Of a stretch of 64,000 nt of DNA, positions 33,283 to 42,716 are shown in pieces; position 1 is the stretch's first letter; every line of letters begins with the position of its first letter. Origin of the DNA: Methanosphaera sp. (GTDB lineage: Archaea > Methanobacteriota > Methanobacteria > Methanobacteriales > Methanobacteriaceae); NCBI RefSeq assembly GCF_022768985.1, contig NZ_JALEKL010000015.1:29154-93153 (forward strand), given 5' to 3'. Below the pieces are notes generated by a model that was not told where the DNA came from, searched no databases, and was given only the letters and a program-made list of their open reading frames with translations. The translations under genes were made by a program, and so were the position numbers.

Positions 33283-34875
33283 TTATTCGTCTTCATCTTC
33301 ACCAAAGATTTTGTTAATCATCCAGTCAGGATCAAATTCAATAAGATCATCATAACCTTGACCTACACCAATAAATAAGATAGGTTTATGAATTACATGT
33401 CCAATAGATAATGCAGCTCCACCTTTAGCATCAGCATCTGTTTTTGTAAGAATTATACCATCAAGATCAATTACTTCATCAAACTTAGTAGCCTGTTCTG
33501 TTGCATCATTACCCATAAGAGCATCACCAACATAAACTACAATGTCAGGTTTTGAAATTCTTTTAATCTTTTTCATTTCATCCATAAGGTTTGCATTTGT
33601 CTGCATACGTCCTGATGTATCGATTAGCACAACATCTTTTCCTGTTGTTTTTGCATGATCTACAGCATCATATGCAACAGCAGCTGGATCTGAATTTCTT
33701 GAATGTTTAATAATTTTAAGATCAAGATTTTTTGCATGATGTTCTAGTTGTTCAATTGCACCTGCACGGAATGTATCTGATGCACCAAATACTGATGTGT
33801 ATCCATGTTTTTTAAGATATGTTGCAAGTTTTGCAATTGTTGTTGTTTTACCTGTACCATTAATACCAACAAACATGATTTTATATGGTTCACCTTTAGC
33901 TTTTGCAGCTTCAATATCTCCTATAAGATCGTATTTACCATTATCTATAATTCCACGTATGGATTTTTTAAGAGCATTTGTTGTGAAAAGTTCCATGTCA
34001 CCTTTACGTTTAATTTTACGTCCAATAAGGTCTTCTTTTACATCTTCAACAATTGTTTCTGCAACTTCAAATGCAACATCACCCTCAATTAATGACATTT
34101 CAAGATCTTCTAGAATTTCTTCTATGTCATCTTCTTTAATTGTTTTTGTATTGAGGAATGAGAATCTTCCACCTTCAACTTCACCTTCATATTTTACTGT
34201 TTTTTTACCATTATCACTAGATTCAGACTCTTTTTCATCTTCATCTGCAGGTGTTTGTGTTTGTTGTACTTCTTCAACAGCTTCATCTATATCATCTGGT
34301 GTAGATTCATCATCTTCTTGAGATTCTTCATCTTCTTCATCTTTATCTTTATCTTTGTTTTTGTTACGACTTAGGAAACTGAAAAATCCTTTCTTCTCAG
34401 ATTTTTTATCATCTTGAGCTTCATCATCTTGAGGTTCTTCATCTTCAACTACTTCATCATCTGATGAAACATCTTCAACATCTTCATCAACAATTGAATC
34501 TTCTTTAGTATCATCTAATGAATCTTGTTGAATATCATCTTGAATTTCATCTTCAACTATTTCATCATCATCTTCAGATTCATCTTGAGCTTCATCATCT
34601 TGAGGTTCTTCATCTTCATCTTTATCTTTGTTACGATTAAAGAAGCTGAAACGACTTTTCTTTTTAGGTTCATCTTCATCTTTTATGTCATCATTATCTG
34701 TAGAATCACCATCATCTGATGGAACATCTTCTGAATTTCCACTACTTTCAGATTCTTCAGATTGAACTTCATCCACATTTTCTGGTAGTTGTTCTAAATC
34801 TTCTTCAACTTCATCAGATGCATCTTTGATTGTCTTGTTAAGTCTTTTTCGTATAAAATCAAACAATATTCTCAC
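33283..34875 (-). CDS. ftsY: Signal recognition particle receptor FtsY with long acidic N-terminus
   Basis: 530 residues. The last 300 are the SRP-GTPase NG domain: G1 [21 protein letters not shown]3 [10 protein letters not shown]4 [10 protein letters not shown] and the GVGQGYDDL end. The first 235 residues are very acidic (runs of Asp/Glu/Ser/Gln) with internal repeats: [11 protein letters not shown] occurs twice and a basic [13 protein letters not shown] / [17 protein letters not shown] block twice, with a third [10 protein letters not shown] at the NG boundary. FtsY of related methanogens is usually nearer 350-420 residues, so this tail is expanded (inference). It docks SRP-ribosome complexes at the membrane. 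GTG start with AGGT upstream. Last gene of the translation cluster, 194 bp after pfdA. Confidence 0.95.
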   Translation of the reverse strand: MRILFDFIRKRLNKTIKDASDEVEEDLEQLPENVDEVQSEESESSGNSEDVPSDDGDSTDNDDIKDEDEPKKKSRFSFFNRNKDKDEDEEPQDDEAQDESEDDDEIVEDEIQDDIQQDSLDDTKEDSIVDEDVEDVSSDDEVVEDEEPQDDEAQDDKKSEKKGFFSFLSRNKNKDKDKDEEDEESQEDDESTPDDIDEAVEEVQQTQTPADEDEKESESSDNGKKTVKYEGEVEGGRFSFLNTKTIKEDDIEEILEDLEMSLIEGDVAFEVAETIVEDVKEDLIGRKIKRKGDMELFTTNALKKSIRGIIDNGKYDLIGDIEAAKAKGEPYKIMFVGINGTGKTTTIAKLATYLKKHGYTSVFGASDTFRAGAIEQLEHHAKNLDLKIIKHSRNSDPAAVAYDAVDHAKTTGKDVVLIDTSGRMQTNANLMDEMKKIKRISKPDIVVYVGDALMGNDATEQATKFDEVIDLDGIILTKTDADAKGGAALSIGHVIHKPILFIGVGQGYDDLIEFDPDWMINKIFGEDEDE

Positions 34876-35069
34876 ATACCTATTATATTTTTTTGTCTAA
34901 TCAAAAATTCCACTATATTCAAAAAATTAATATATTATATGGAATTTTATTAATATACTACTAGATTTATAATTCATTAATAAAATAGGTAAGTATTTAA
35001 AATAATTAAAAATAAGTAAATTTCTAAAAAAGAATAAAAAAAAGGTTAGGTGGTTAGTGTGAAACAGAA

Positions 35070-35504
35070 TTATTGCTGCATTTGTTGTTGTTGCATTTCT
35101 GCTTGTTGCATTAATCTTTCTGCTTCAGGTCTTTGTTTTGCAATTACTTCATTAATTTTTGTTAACTGTTCAGTTAATGATTTAATTAATGATTCAACAT
35201 CTTTTGTTTCTTTTGTTAAAGTTTCAATAGTTTCTTGTGCTGATTTTTTAATTGCAACATCTGCACCTACACCAAGAATTACATCGTCACTTTTAATTTC
35301 TGCATCAATAAAGCATCCAGCACCTATAGGAAGAAGTACTTCTTCACCAACTTTACCTTCAATACCTTTTAATGCATCAGTTGCAGAGCGAATGTCAGCA
35401 AGAGACATGTTTAATTGTTCAAGCTGTTTTGCAATTGCTTCCCCTTGTTGTTGTAATTGGTTTAATTCTGCAACCATTTTTTCAAGTTTTTGTCTATCTT
35501 CCAT
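35070..35504 (-). CDS. pfdA: Prefoldin subunit alpha
   Basis: 144 residues. Two long coiled-coil helices flank a beta-hairpin: MEDRQKLEKMVAELNQLQQQG at the start, VGEEVLLPIGAGCFIDAEI in the middle, and a Gln-rich end (MQQAEMQQQQMQQ). Prefoldin alpha2beta4 holds unfolded proteins and passes them to the thermosome. A longer frame starts at 35537, but GGGATG before ATG 35504 and the family N-terminus support the shorter form. It lies after rpl18A with 39 bp between, in the usual archaeal order. The sense 3' flank carries CTAACCACCTAACC and T8. Confidence 0.95.
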   Translation of the reverse strand: MEDRQKLEKMVAELNQLQQQGEAIAKQLEQLNMSLADIRSATDALKGIEGKVGEEVLLPIGAGCFIDAEIKSDDVILGVGADVAIKKSAQETIETLTKETKDVESLIKSLTEQLTKINEVIAKQRPEAERLMQQAEMQQQQMQQ

Positions 35505-35543
35505 CTTGATACATCCCTTTTTATATGTTATGTACAAATAAGC

Positions 35544-35768
35544 TTATAATAAGTTTTGTACGATAGGGTCTTTTACATCTTCTGGTGCAATTTCAGCAAT
35601 TTCTTCAAAGATAATTTGGTCTCTGTTTAATCTGTGTTTACTACCAAATTCTGAATATAATTTTTCTTTAATATCTTCTTCTTTGATTGCTTTCATTTCT
35701 CTTGTAAATGGTTTAGCTTTATCACTATCTAATAATGTTCCTTTTACTCTATATATTTTTGTTTTCAT
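35544..35768 (-). CDS. rpl18A: 50S ribosomal protein L18Ae (LX)
   Basis: 74 residues, the archaeal L18a/LX protein: [44 protein letters not shown] is its usual form, starting with a beta strand and ending in a short helix. ATG overlaps the stop of eIF6 (ATGA), so the two are translationally coupled. The gene order eif6-rpl18A-pfdA-ftsY is conserved in many Euryarchaeota. Confidence 0.95.
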   Translation of the reverse strand: MKTKIYRVKGTLLDSDKAKPFTREMKAIKEEDIKEKLYSEFGSKHRLNRDQIIFEEIAEIAPEDVKDPIVQNLL

Positions 35769-36439
35769 AATGATCCCTCAAATAAATTGAATACTTGATC
35801 AATCCTTGCTAGTTCTGGACCTGTAGTTTTATTTCCTACTATAACTCCGTTAGAGTTTGCAATAAGACATGCTCCAACGAGTTTTACTCCACGGTTAACT
35901 GTACCAATCTCAGCAGGCACACCTAATACGTCCTCAATAAGATCTAATTCTTCCTCTGATGCATCAGGATGAACTAATGCACCTTTATTTGTAGCAGCTA
36001 CTGCAGAGCCTACAATATCCAAACCTGCTATAGTTGTACTTACTACTTCTACATCAAGACTATTTTTTATAATTTCTTTAGCCTCGCTGGATAAATTTGG
36101 ATTTACAATAGCACCATTATCATTAGCCACAACAACGTTTCCTATTGCAGTTAATTGATCTGGTATAACTTCTATGTTAACATCATGTTTTCTTATGATA
36201 TCAAGTTCATGAGAAAAGATATATTGTGAAACAAGAAGACTATTAGTATTTCCTGCAATTAATGCTCCTGCAAGGTTACTACCACAGATTGGTGCTTTGA
36301 TTATTGGTACATCTAAGGTTTCTTCAATTGTCTTTACATAAGATTCTTGAAGTCCTGGTGAAACTATTGCTATGTTATCTTTTGCTAAAATAGAAACTCC
36401 TAAATTTGGATTTCCATCAATATCGAATCTTTGTATCAT
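35765..36439 (-). CDS. eif6: Translation initiation factor aIF6
   Basis: 224 residues built of five pseudo-repeats of about 45 residues ([91 protein letters not shown]), the pentein fold of aIF6. It binds the 50S subunit and prevents premature joining. GTG at 36448 is part of a GTGAT ribosome site; ATG 36439 four bases later is the start. It overlaps rpl18A by four bases. The 273-bp gap upstream to L31e holds the inverted repeat CTAATG/CATTAG at 36508-36544 and no gene. Confidence 0.96.
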   Translation of the reverse strand: MIQRFDIDGNPNLGVSILAKDNIAIVSPGLQESYVKTIEETLDVPIIKAPICGSNLAGALIAGNTNSLLVSQYIFSHELDIIRKHDVNIEVIPDQLTAIGNVVVANDNGAIVNPNLSSEAKEIIKNSLDVEVVSTTIAGLDIVGSAVAATNKGALVHPDASEEELDLIEDVLGVPAEIGTVNRGVKLVGACLIANSNGVIVGNKTTGPELARIDQVFNLFEGSL

Positions 36440-36711
36440 ATCTATCACTTCATCTGTGAAATATTATCTAATGTCCAAAATTATTAAAATATGTATCCCT
36501 ATAAAAACTAATGCCCATCTCATAGAAACATTAGAATTTACCTTTAAGTATCATATAATTGGAAGTGATTAAGTTCCATGATCCATGAATACATTTAATT
36601 CATCTAACATCTTTAGTAACTCGTAATTTATGATAAAGAATATTAGTGAATATAATAATCTTAAATTCAGCAATTAAAAAAAATTTATTTTAATACAATA
36701 AAATTTTTTAT

Positions 36712-36957
36712 CTATTCGTCTGCTAATAATACTTCTACTGTTCCGTCTTCTTCTACAGCTTTAACTTTAATTTTGGAAGGGATTTTTTCTCGTCCTCTTT
36801 CCCAAATTTTTTCATTAACTTCTGTTGCAATTACTACATCTTCAACTTTCATGTGTTTTTGAATGAATTCTCTGATGTATCTCATTGCTTTTGGTGACCT
36901 TTTTGTTCTAGGTACTCTTTTTACATCTCTAAGAGGTATTGTGTAAATTCTTTCCAT
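36712..36957 (-). CDS. rpl31e: 50S ribosomal protein L31e
   Basis: 81 residues. [34 protein letters not shown] and the later [21 protein letters not shown] are characteristic of L31e. Strongly basic with an acidic C-terminus. GGAG nine bases before ATG. It follows rpl39e after 70 bp and is separated from eif6 by a longer gap. Confidence 0.97.
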   Translation of the reverse strand: MERIYTIPLRDVKRVPRTKRSPKAMRYIREFIQKHMKVEDVVIATEVNEKIWERGREKIPSKIKVKAVEEDGTVEVLLADE

Positions 36958-37027
36958 ACTATTATACTCCTATTAATTTGTTTTTAATAAAAAATCTTAA
37001 AACTACTAAATTAAAGTGATAGCAAAT

Positions 37028-37183
37028 CTATACTTTAATTTTGCTTCTTCTCCATTGTCTTGCTTTTGGATGAGTTCTTAGTTTTCTTGATGTTTTCATC
37101 ATAGCAAATATAGGAACTCTTCTGTTTTGTTTGCCTTTTTTAGCTAATCTTGTTTTTTGTGGTAAATTTTTATTTCTACTCAT
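37028..37183 (-). CDS. rpl39e: 50S ribosomal protein L39e
   Basis: A 51-residue protein read from ATG 37183: it begins MSRNKNLPQKTRLAKKGKQN and contains RRVPIFAMMKT, RTHPKARQWRRSKIKV. Size, extreme basicity and the N(K)..KRRLAKA-like and W/RRxKI ends are those of L39e, which lines the exit tunnel. Its ATG overlaps the stop of the PP-loop gene (ATGA), and L31e follows, the normal archaeal arrangement L39e-L31e. It is short enough to be missed by length-limited gene finders. Confidence 0.95.
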   Translation of the reverse strand: MSRNKNLPQKTRLAKKGKQNRRVPIFAMMKTSRKLRTHPKARQWRRSKIKV

Positions 37184-37767
37184 TTTATCTTCCATCCTAT
37201 AACTTTTGATTGAATATGTTGTGGGAAGATCTCATCAATACTACAACCTTTTTGTTTTAGAAGTACTCTTACTTCCATTTCATAGTCTGAACTATTATAG
37301 ATGTCACTTTCCTTTTTTTCAAGTTCAAAGATTTCATCACTTATATCATTAACTGTCTTATATCCTATACCTGTAAGGTTAAGATATTGAACATCTAAGC
37401 GATCTTCTAAACTTTGAATTTCAGACATTGTAAGTTTTGGAATTCTATCTTCACGTCTTGTACCATCAGCAATAACATCATATTGTGCTGCTACATACTC
37501 AATAGCCTGATGATGTATGTAATTTATACCATTGTTTGGGAAATTATCTTCAATTATCATATCAACAGCATCATCTAAAATTTCACGATTTAATGTTATA
37601 ACTTTATGTTTAAATCCAAGATTTTTTGCTGACTTTGCTGCTGGTATTGATGAATCAAATAATCCAAAGTTAATAGTGATAAGTTCTACATCATATCCAA
37701 ACTTATCTAAAATAGTTGCCATTAACGAACTATCTTTTCCACCACTATATAATACAGCTGCTTTCAT
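37180..37767 (-). CDS. PP-loop ATP pyrophosphatase family protein
   Basis: 195 residues. The N-terminal AAVLYSGGKDSSLMATIL is the PP-loop of N-type ATP pyrophosphatases (QueC, ThiI, MnmA, TtcA group), and ADGTRREDRIP resembles the second nucleotide-contact segment of the group. No CXXC zinc motif is seen. It activates a substrate with ATP, probably for RNA or cofactor modification; the place inside a ribosomal operon, coupled to L39e by a 4-base overlap, hints at a translation-related task (inference). Not assigned to a named subfamily. ATG with weak GTGAG upstream. Confidence 0.82.
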   Translation of the reverse strand: MKAAVLYSGGKDSSLMATILDKFGYDVELITINFGLFDSSIPAAKSAKNLGFKHKVITLNREILDDAVDMIIEDNFPNNGINYIHHQAIEYVAAQYDVIADGTRREDRIPKLTMSEIQSLEDRLDVQYLNLTGIGYKTVNDISDEIFELEKKESDIYNSSDYEMEVRVLLKQKGCSIDEIFPQHIQSKVIGWKIK

Positions 37768-37830
37768 ATAAAACTCACTAATATTATATTTTTAATTTTT
37801 AAATTAAAGAAATTCTAAAGTAAGTTTTCC

Positions 37831-38187
37831 TTATTTTCTTGTGATATGAATTTCACGTTTACTTCCCATTGTTTCTTTAAGTATCTGCTTTAATGTAGCA
37901 TCAGTTACAGGGATTTGTAAACGTCCAGCTTGAGCTAAACTAATTAACTGCATTTCAATACCATTTACTAGTTCTGGTTTAGTTAATCTTAAGTTTGCGA
38001 GTCTTTGACGTGCTTCAGGCGACATAATTTGTCTTAAAGCATTTTTCTTTTCCTGTTCAAACTGTTGTTTTCTAGCTTCTTCTTGTTGCATTTGCTCAAT
38101 TGAAGCTCCTTGTTGTGCAGCAGCCATTTGTTGCTGTTGTTGTAGCTGTTGCATTCTTTTACGTCTAATTTCGTCAAGTTCACTCAT
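37831..38187 (-). CDS. PDCD5-family DNA-binding protein
   Basis: 118 residues. The N-terminus is a Gln-rich helix (RRKRMQQLQQQQQMAAAQQ) followed by the PDCD5 core: QEEARKQQFEQEKKNALRQIMSPEARQRLANLRLTKPELV, AQAGRLQIPVTDATLKQIL. The family is conserved in archaea and eukaryotes and often lies between S19e and L39e genes. It binds nucleic acid or chaperonin in other organisms; its archaeal role is unclear. GGGAG eight bases upstream of ATG. Confidence 0.94.
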   Translation of the reverse strand: MSELDEIRRKRMQQLQQQQQMAAAQQGASIEQMQQEEARKQQFEQEKKNALRQIMSPEARQRLANLRLTKPELVNGIEMQLISLAQAGRLQIPVTDATLKQILKETMGSKREIHITRK

Positions 38188-38239
38188 AGATATAACTCCC
38201 TTCTATTAAATTTTCATATCTCTAAATTAAAGAAATTAC

Positions 38240-38677
38240 TTAGTATTTGGATAATTCAGGAATATCTTTTGCAATTTCTGCTGCTTTGTTATCGAGGTAT
38301 GATTGTCCTTCTGGTGTAACAACTCTTCCTCTTTCAGTTTTAGCTACGTATCCTGCATCTTCTAATTGTTGAAGAGCTACTCTTATGATGGATCCGCTTC
38401 CTCTTTTGAATTTTTCAGGGTTTGTTCCTCTGTCTTTGTTGCCACCGTATTTTGTTTGTAATCTCATTATTCCTACAGGACCATCTACATAGATTCTTCT
38501 AAGTAGTGTTGCTGCTCTTACAAACCACCAATCAGGGTTTTCTGGTCTACGTTCTTTGTGTACACCTGTTTTAACAAATCTTGCCCAATCAGGTACAATT
38601 ATCTTATCGTTTTCTTTTAAATCTTTACTTACTTCGGTAATTAAACTTTCAGCAGGTACATCATATGCTGTTGTCAT
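38240..38677 (-). CDS. rps19e: 30S ribosomal protein S19e
   Basis: 145 residues with a winged-helix fold. YDVPAESLITEVSKDLKE, PDWARFVKTGVHKERRPENPDWWFVRAATLLRRIY and GPVGIMRLQTKYGG are typical, with QQLEDAGYV at the end. It is needed for late 30S maturation. A strong AGGAGGC site precedes ATG, and codon choice is that of an expressed gene. It begins the S19e-PDCD5-PP-loop-L39e-L31e series. Confidence 0.97.
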   Translation of the reverse strand: MTTAYDVPAESLITEVSKDLKENDKIIVPDWARFVKTGVHKERRPENPDWWFVRAATLLRRIYVDGPVGIMRLQTKYGGNKDRGTNPEKFKRGSGSIIRVALQQLEDAGYVAKTERGRVVTPEGQSYLDNKAAEIAKDIPELSKY

Positions 38678-38756
38678 GGTTTAATTTGCCTCCTATTATG
38701 TTTATATAAATTTTTTTTAAGTTTTGTGTTGTTCTAAAATTTTTTAGAGATTTTTT

Positions 38757-39017
38757 TTATTTTCTCTTATATAATACAGCAACATTACCACGAACATCAA
38801 TTAATTTAGCTTTTGTAGCTTTTGTGATTTCTTCAAGAAATTCATCTTTATTAAATGATATGCTACGTGTGAAGCGTATTTTAATAATTTCCTGATTTTT
38901 TAATTGACGTTTAATTTCTTCAATTACATTGTCATTAACACCATTTTTTCCAATGTTAATTTCAATTGCATTTAAAGAATTTCTCATTATTTCTTTTCTA
39001 CTCTGGAGTTTGCTCAA
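38757..39017 (-). CDS. YhbY/CRM-domain RNA-binding protein
   Basis: 86 residues, a single CRM domain. It has the typical order NAIEINIGKNGVNDNVIEEIKRQLKNQEIIKIRF, then the helix and VRGNVAVLYKRK, with the GxxG-like loop replaced by GKNG. Such proteins bind pre-50S particles or RNA. It starts at TTG 39017 with GATGAT three bases upstream. It lies between RNase P component 4 and S19e, as in other Methanobacteria. Confidence 0.9.
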   Translation of the reverse strand: MSKLQSRKEIMRNSLNAIEINIGKNGVNDNVIEEIKRQLKNQEIIKIRFTRSISFNKDEFLEEITKATKAKLIDVRGNVAVLYKRK

Positions 39018-39090
39018 ATTATCATCTCGTTAAAATAATTATTTTTTCTTTTTAATATTGTTATTAAAAGAAGTTAAAATTTTATCTAGA

Positions 39091-39408
39091 TTATTTCTTA
39101 TGAGTATATGGAACTTTCTCTACATTTCCACATTCAAGACATTTTCTTGATATGGTATTGTTATCTGAAAGTCTTACTCTTAAGTTAATTCCCACTTTTA
39201 GGAATTTATTACAATTTTTACAAAACCTTCCTCGCCAATAATCAGGTAATGGTATATTATATTTTGTAGAGATATTACGAGTTAACTTAACATAACGATC
39301 AGATCTCTCTGGGTGTTCGGAAAACTGCTCTTCTGCTTGTTGAAATAGTATTTGCATTCTTTCTTGTGCAATTGTATTTATCCAGTTAGGGCGTTTTCTT
39401 CGACTCAA
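39091..39408 (-). CDS. rnp4: Ribonuclease P protein component 4 (Rpp21)
   Basis: 105 residues. RRKRPNWINTIAQERMQILFQQAEEQF is the usual N-terminal helix pair, followed by YRGRFCKNC-like WRGRFCKNCNKFL and KCLECGNVEKVPY, giving the four zinc cysteines. It is one of the five archaeal RNase P proteins and pairs with Rpp29. A longer frame reaches ATG 39480, but the extra 24 residues are hydrophobic and unlike the family; TTG 39408, nine bases after GAGG, gives the expected N-terminus (M)SRRKRPNW. Both this gene and the next use a TTG in the same context, ATAATTTGAG. Confidence 0.92.
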   Translation of the reverse strand: MSRRKRPNWINTIAQERMQILFQQAEEQFSEHPERSDRYVKLTRNISTKYNIPLPDYWRGRFCKNCNKFLKVGINLRVRLSDNNTISRKCLECGNVEKVPYTHKK

Positions 39409-39671
39409 ATTATCTAATCCTCTAAAAAATATAGAAATATTCTTCTTAAGTGCAAGGAATGAAATTATGAAATAATACATAAAATCTAGATAGTAACTTA
39501 AGAATAATAATATAATTTATATAAAACATCCTTTAAATATGTTATGTTTTAAGGGGTGTTTTTTAAAAAAAGATTTAACTTTATTAAAATAATACTTTAG
39601 TAAAGTTATAAGGAGAGTATGTTTTTTGTTATTTTTTAAAAAAAATATAAATATTAAGTTTTATAATTAAC

Positions 39672-40220
39672 TTAGTCAAGATATGTGAAGTATTTACTTA
39701 GAAAATCAACATCACCAAAGCTATATTTAACTTTATCATTGATAATATCAACAATTGTATCTCCAACTTCACTAATTGACATATTAGTTGTGTCAATTTC
39801 CTGGATTATATCACCATATGTATCATAGCTTTCCTGTGAACATATTCCAAGAATTTCAGCAGATACATTTTCATGAACTTTTACGTCTTTCCATCCTCTT
39901 GCATCAAGACGTTCTTTAAGTATCATAGGATCACATCTAAGAATAATTACAATATCAGCACCAGGATAGTCCTGTGCAAGATGTCCTTCAAAGAAGATGT
40001 TATGCTCATTATTTTCATGTTTTATCTTATCAACAATAGGTATCATAGATTCTACATCAACAATTTTATATCCACGTACTTCATCTACACCTAAGTTAAG
40101 ATCATAATCTTCAAGAAGACTGTTAATTGATATAAATTTATCATCTACTAGTTTATCTTTAAGATATTCACTAACACTACTTTTTCCAACACCTGGTGTT
40201 CCAGTAATTATAATCATCAT
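39672..40220 (-). CDS. AK6/Fap7-type adenylate kinase family protein
   Basis: 182 residues. The P-loop is GTPGVGKSSVS, followed by a short NMP-binding segment, EGHLAQDYP and the lid-like LRCDPMILKERLDARGW; this is the AK6 (Fap7) family, where the eukaryotic protein acts in 18S rRNA 3' maturation with S11/uS11. It therefore fits its place beside RNase P, CRM and ribosomal genes. It has an extra tail (VKYSFGDVDFLSKYFTYLD). Two adjacent ATG codons at 40220 and 40217 follow GGGGAG. Confidence 0.88.
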   Translation of the reverse strand: MMIIITGTPGVGKSSVSEYLKDKLVDDKFISINSLLEDYDLNLGVDEVRGYKIVDVESMIPIVDKIKHENNEHNIFFEGHLAQDYPGADIVIILRCDPMILKERLDARGWKDVKVHENVSAEILGICSQESYDTYGDIIQEIDTTNMSISEVGDTIVDIINDKVKYSFGDVDFLSKYFTYLD

Positions 40221-40322
40221 AAATAAATCTGCTCCCCTAAAATAGAAAAATTATATTAAATAATTTATTTTTTTAAAAAAAAATAAAAGAAAAGTATTTC
40301 TAGGTTAAAATTCCCAGATTAC

Positions 40323-41519
40323 TTAAATTGTTTTTAAGATGTTTCTTATATCAGCAGGATCTGATGAAACAGCTGTAGGTTCTTCACATGCATCGATTGC
40401 AACGTTAGGATCTTTAAGTACGTGACCTGTTACAACACATACAACACGTTCTCCTTTTTCAATTTCACCATTTTCTACAAGTTTTTTAACTCCAGCAATT
40501 GATGCTGCACTAGCAGGTTCAACACCAATACCTTCTGTTCTTGCAAGATACATTTGTGCTGAAAGAATTTCATCATCAGATACAGTTTCAGCAGTACCAT
40601 CAGATTCTTTAATTGCACGCATTGCTTTTACAGAACTTACAGGAGCTCCAATTCTGATAGCTGTTGCTATTGTATCAGGATTTTCTACAGGTGTTACTGT
40701 ATCTCTTCCTTCACGTACTGCATTTGCAATAGGTGCACTGTTTTCTGCTTGAATACCTGTCATTTTTGGTGTATCTTTGATGTATCCTGCATCTCTAAAT
40801 TCTGTAATACCTTTCCAGATAGCTGATATGTTTCCAGCATTACCTACAGGTAAGATAATTCTATCAGGTGATTGCCATTTAAGATCATGTACAATTTCAT
40901 ATCCAATAGTTTTTTGTCCTTCAAGACGGAATGGGTTTATTGAATTTAGGAGGTATAATTCTCCTTCAAGTGCAAGTTCTGTGATTGTTTTAAGAGCATC
41001 ATCAAAGTTTCCATCAATTGAAAATACTTTTGCTCCATGGAACATTGCCTGTGCAAGTTTTCCTAGTGCTACTTTTCCTGATGGAAGTACTACTGCACAT
41101 TTAAGTCCTGCACGTGCTGCATATGCTGAAAGTGATGCTGATGTGTTTCCTGTTGATGCACATCCTACCATTCCAACACCAAGATCTACAGCTTTTGTTG
41201 TTCCTACACTCATTCCACGATCTTTGAAACTTCCTGTAGGGTTTGATCCTTCTACTTTAACATATAAGTCAATTCCTAACTCATCACCAATTTTGTCACA
41301 TTTACAAAATGGTGTTCCACCTTCATCAAGACTTACTCTGTTTTCATAGTTTACTGGTAAATATTCTTTATATTTCCATATGTTGTCACGTCTGCAGTCA
41401 AATGTTTCACGTGGTATGTCTTTTGGTTCTACTTCTACTTCTAAGATAGAACCGCATTCACATGTATATACTATTTCGTCATCGTCATATTCTTTTCCAC
41501 AAGAAATACATCTCATCAT
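40323..41519 (-). CDS. thrC: Threonine synthase
   Basis: 398 residues. An N-terminal zinc ribbon (MRCISCGKEY and CTCECG) is followed by the PLP type II fold: VSLDEGGTPF, the cofactor lysine in NPTGSFKDRGMSVG, GCASTGNTSASLSAYAARAG, and ILPVGNAGNISAIWKG as phosphate loop. It converts O-phosphohomoserine to threonine. A frame from TTG 41540 exists, but the GATAGGAG site overlaps it, so ATG 41519 or 41516 is the start. It is transcribed alone. A 1.5-kb gene-free region lies upstream. Confidence 0.95.
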   Translation of the reverse strand: MMRCISCGKEYDDDEIVYTCECGSILEVEVEPKDIPRETFDCRRDNIWKYKEYLPVNYENRVSLDEGGTPFCKCDKIGDELGIDLYVKVEGSNPTGSFKDRGMSVGTTKAVDLGVGMVGCASTGNTSASLSAYAARAGLKCAVVLPSGKVALGKLAQAMFHGAKVFSIDGNFDDALKTITELALEGELYLLNSINPFRLEGQKTIGYEIVHDLKWQSPDRIILPVGNAGNISAIWKGITEFRDAGYIKDTPKMTGIQAENSAPIANAVREGRDTVTPVENPDTIATAIRIGAPVSSVKAMRAIKESDGTAETVSDDEILSAQMYLARTEGIGVEPASAASIAGVKKLVENGEIEKGERVVCVVTGHVLKDPNVAIDACEEPTAVSSDPADIRNILKTI

Positions 41520-41863
41520 GTTTAAAATAACTCCTATCAAATTAAATTTTATAGTACATCAATTGTATTGTTTTTATTAAATTATCATTAATTTTATAAC
41601 TTTTTAGTTGAAATTATAGAATTTAGGACAATTTTAAACTTCTAAATTTAACTGAGTACTTTTAAAAATTTTATTATCTATTTAATAGTTATTTATTTTA
41701 TAGATAATATTTTTTATTATTAATTTGAATAAAATTATCTCTAAAAAATAGGTGGTATTATTTTAATTTAGTTTAAAAATTATCTGGATAATAAAAAGTG
41801 TATTATATTTTTTTTATTGTAGTTATATAGTTAAAAAAATAGTGTTATATTTAAAAAAAAACA

Positions 41864-42003
41864 TTAGTAGTATTAAATTAATAATACTACTAAAGAGTCC
41901 TTTTTGAAATCAAATAAGTGGGGTATAGCAACATTTTAGCTGTTAGTAAATCCAAATGTTGAGTATCTACTAAAGTAGTGGGAAAAAAATAGACACTCTA
42001 TAC
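41864..42003 (+). ncRNA. Candidate structured RNA, copy A
   Basis: An island of inverted repeats and G-containing motifs in A+T-only surroundings. TTAGTAGTATT (41864-41874) and AATACTACTAA (41883-41893) make a perfect 11-bp hairpin. Then come AATCAAATAAGT (41908-41919), GTATAG (41923-41928) which can pair with CTATAC (41998-42003), an internal hairpin CAACATTT (41929-41936) with AAATGTTG (41954-41961), the motif AGTAGTGGGAAA (41974-41985), and TAGACA (41990-41995). Copy B, 850 bp away, has the same motifs in the same order. Orientation is taken as plus because the shared motifs are read so, but transcription direction is unknown. Confidence 0.4.
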
Positions 42004-42543
42004 TTATCTAATTTTATCTAATTTTAATAATTTAATAATTTAATAAAGTAAATTTTTTTTAGAAGTTAAAAAAATATAGTGAAAAAACTTCTATTTGATT
42101 TAATAATCTTTTTTATATTTGAATTTATTCTAACATAATTACTATACTAATTATAATATTAAGTTATGTTATTATATAAATGTTACATTAAAAATAAATT
42201 AATTTATTTAATATTTAATTTAATCGAATATCTACTTAAAAATAGTAATTTAAAGTTTTATTTTAAGAAGATATTTTTAGAAATTAATTTTAATTTAAAA
42301 AAATAGCATCATATTTTTAGGAAGTAGTTTAAATTTGTGTAATATTTTAAAAATTAGTTTTAAGTCAAGAAAAGAAAAAAAATAAGCATGGATCAGATAC
42401 TTATCTTTTTTCCTATATATATCAAAAAAAATGGTTTTTATTTTTCGTATAGTATTATCATATATTAGTAAAATTATTTTTCCCTTTTTATAATAATTTA
42501 AGTGGTGATTTAAAATATTATATTTAATTTTGTATTAAATTAA

Positions 42544-42569
42544 GATAACTTGGCGTGCATTAAGTTATC
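42544..42569. other. Hairpin with GC-rich loop
   Basis: GATAACTT (42544-42551) and AAGTTATC (42562-42569) form a perfect 8-bp stem around GGCGTGCATT. The loop is by far the most GC-rich decamer in the 1.5-kb region. It lies between the two candidate RNA copies. Could be a terminator or a protein-binding loop. Confidence 0.45.
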
Positions 42570-42716
42570 ATTAATTTAGTATTCAGACAAACTAATATAA
42601 ATCACTATAACATTATTAATATATATTTATATTCCTTAATAAAGTTATCCATAATATTTATATAAGAAAATTTTAAAAATAAGTTCAAAATCAATTTTTA
42701 AAAAAAGAATAAAAAT

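Noticed and set aside
35050..35541. 163-codon Cys/Ser-rich plus-strand frame
   Set aside because: Antisense of prefoldin alpha; CAG/GCA-rich codons there create TGC/CTG runs that mimic a cysteine-rich protein.
36449..36711. Small RNA or gene between eif6 and rpl31e
   Set aside because: Only a 6-bp inverted repeat (CTAATG/CATTAG) is visible and no ribosome site or box C/D pair; too weak.
40777..41349. 190-codon plus-strand frame opposite thrC
   Set aside because: Shadow of threonine synthase; Ser/Pro-rich without motifs or ribosome site.
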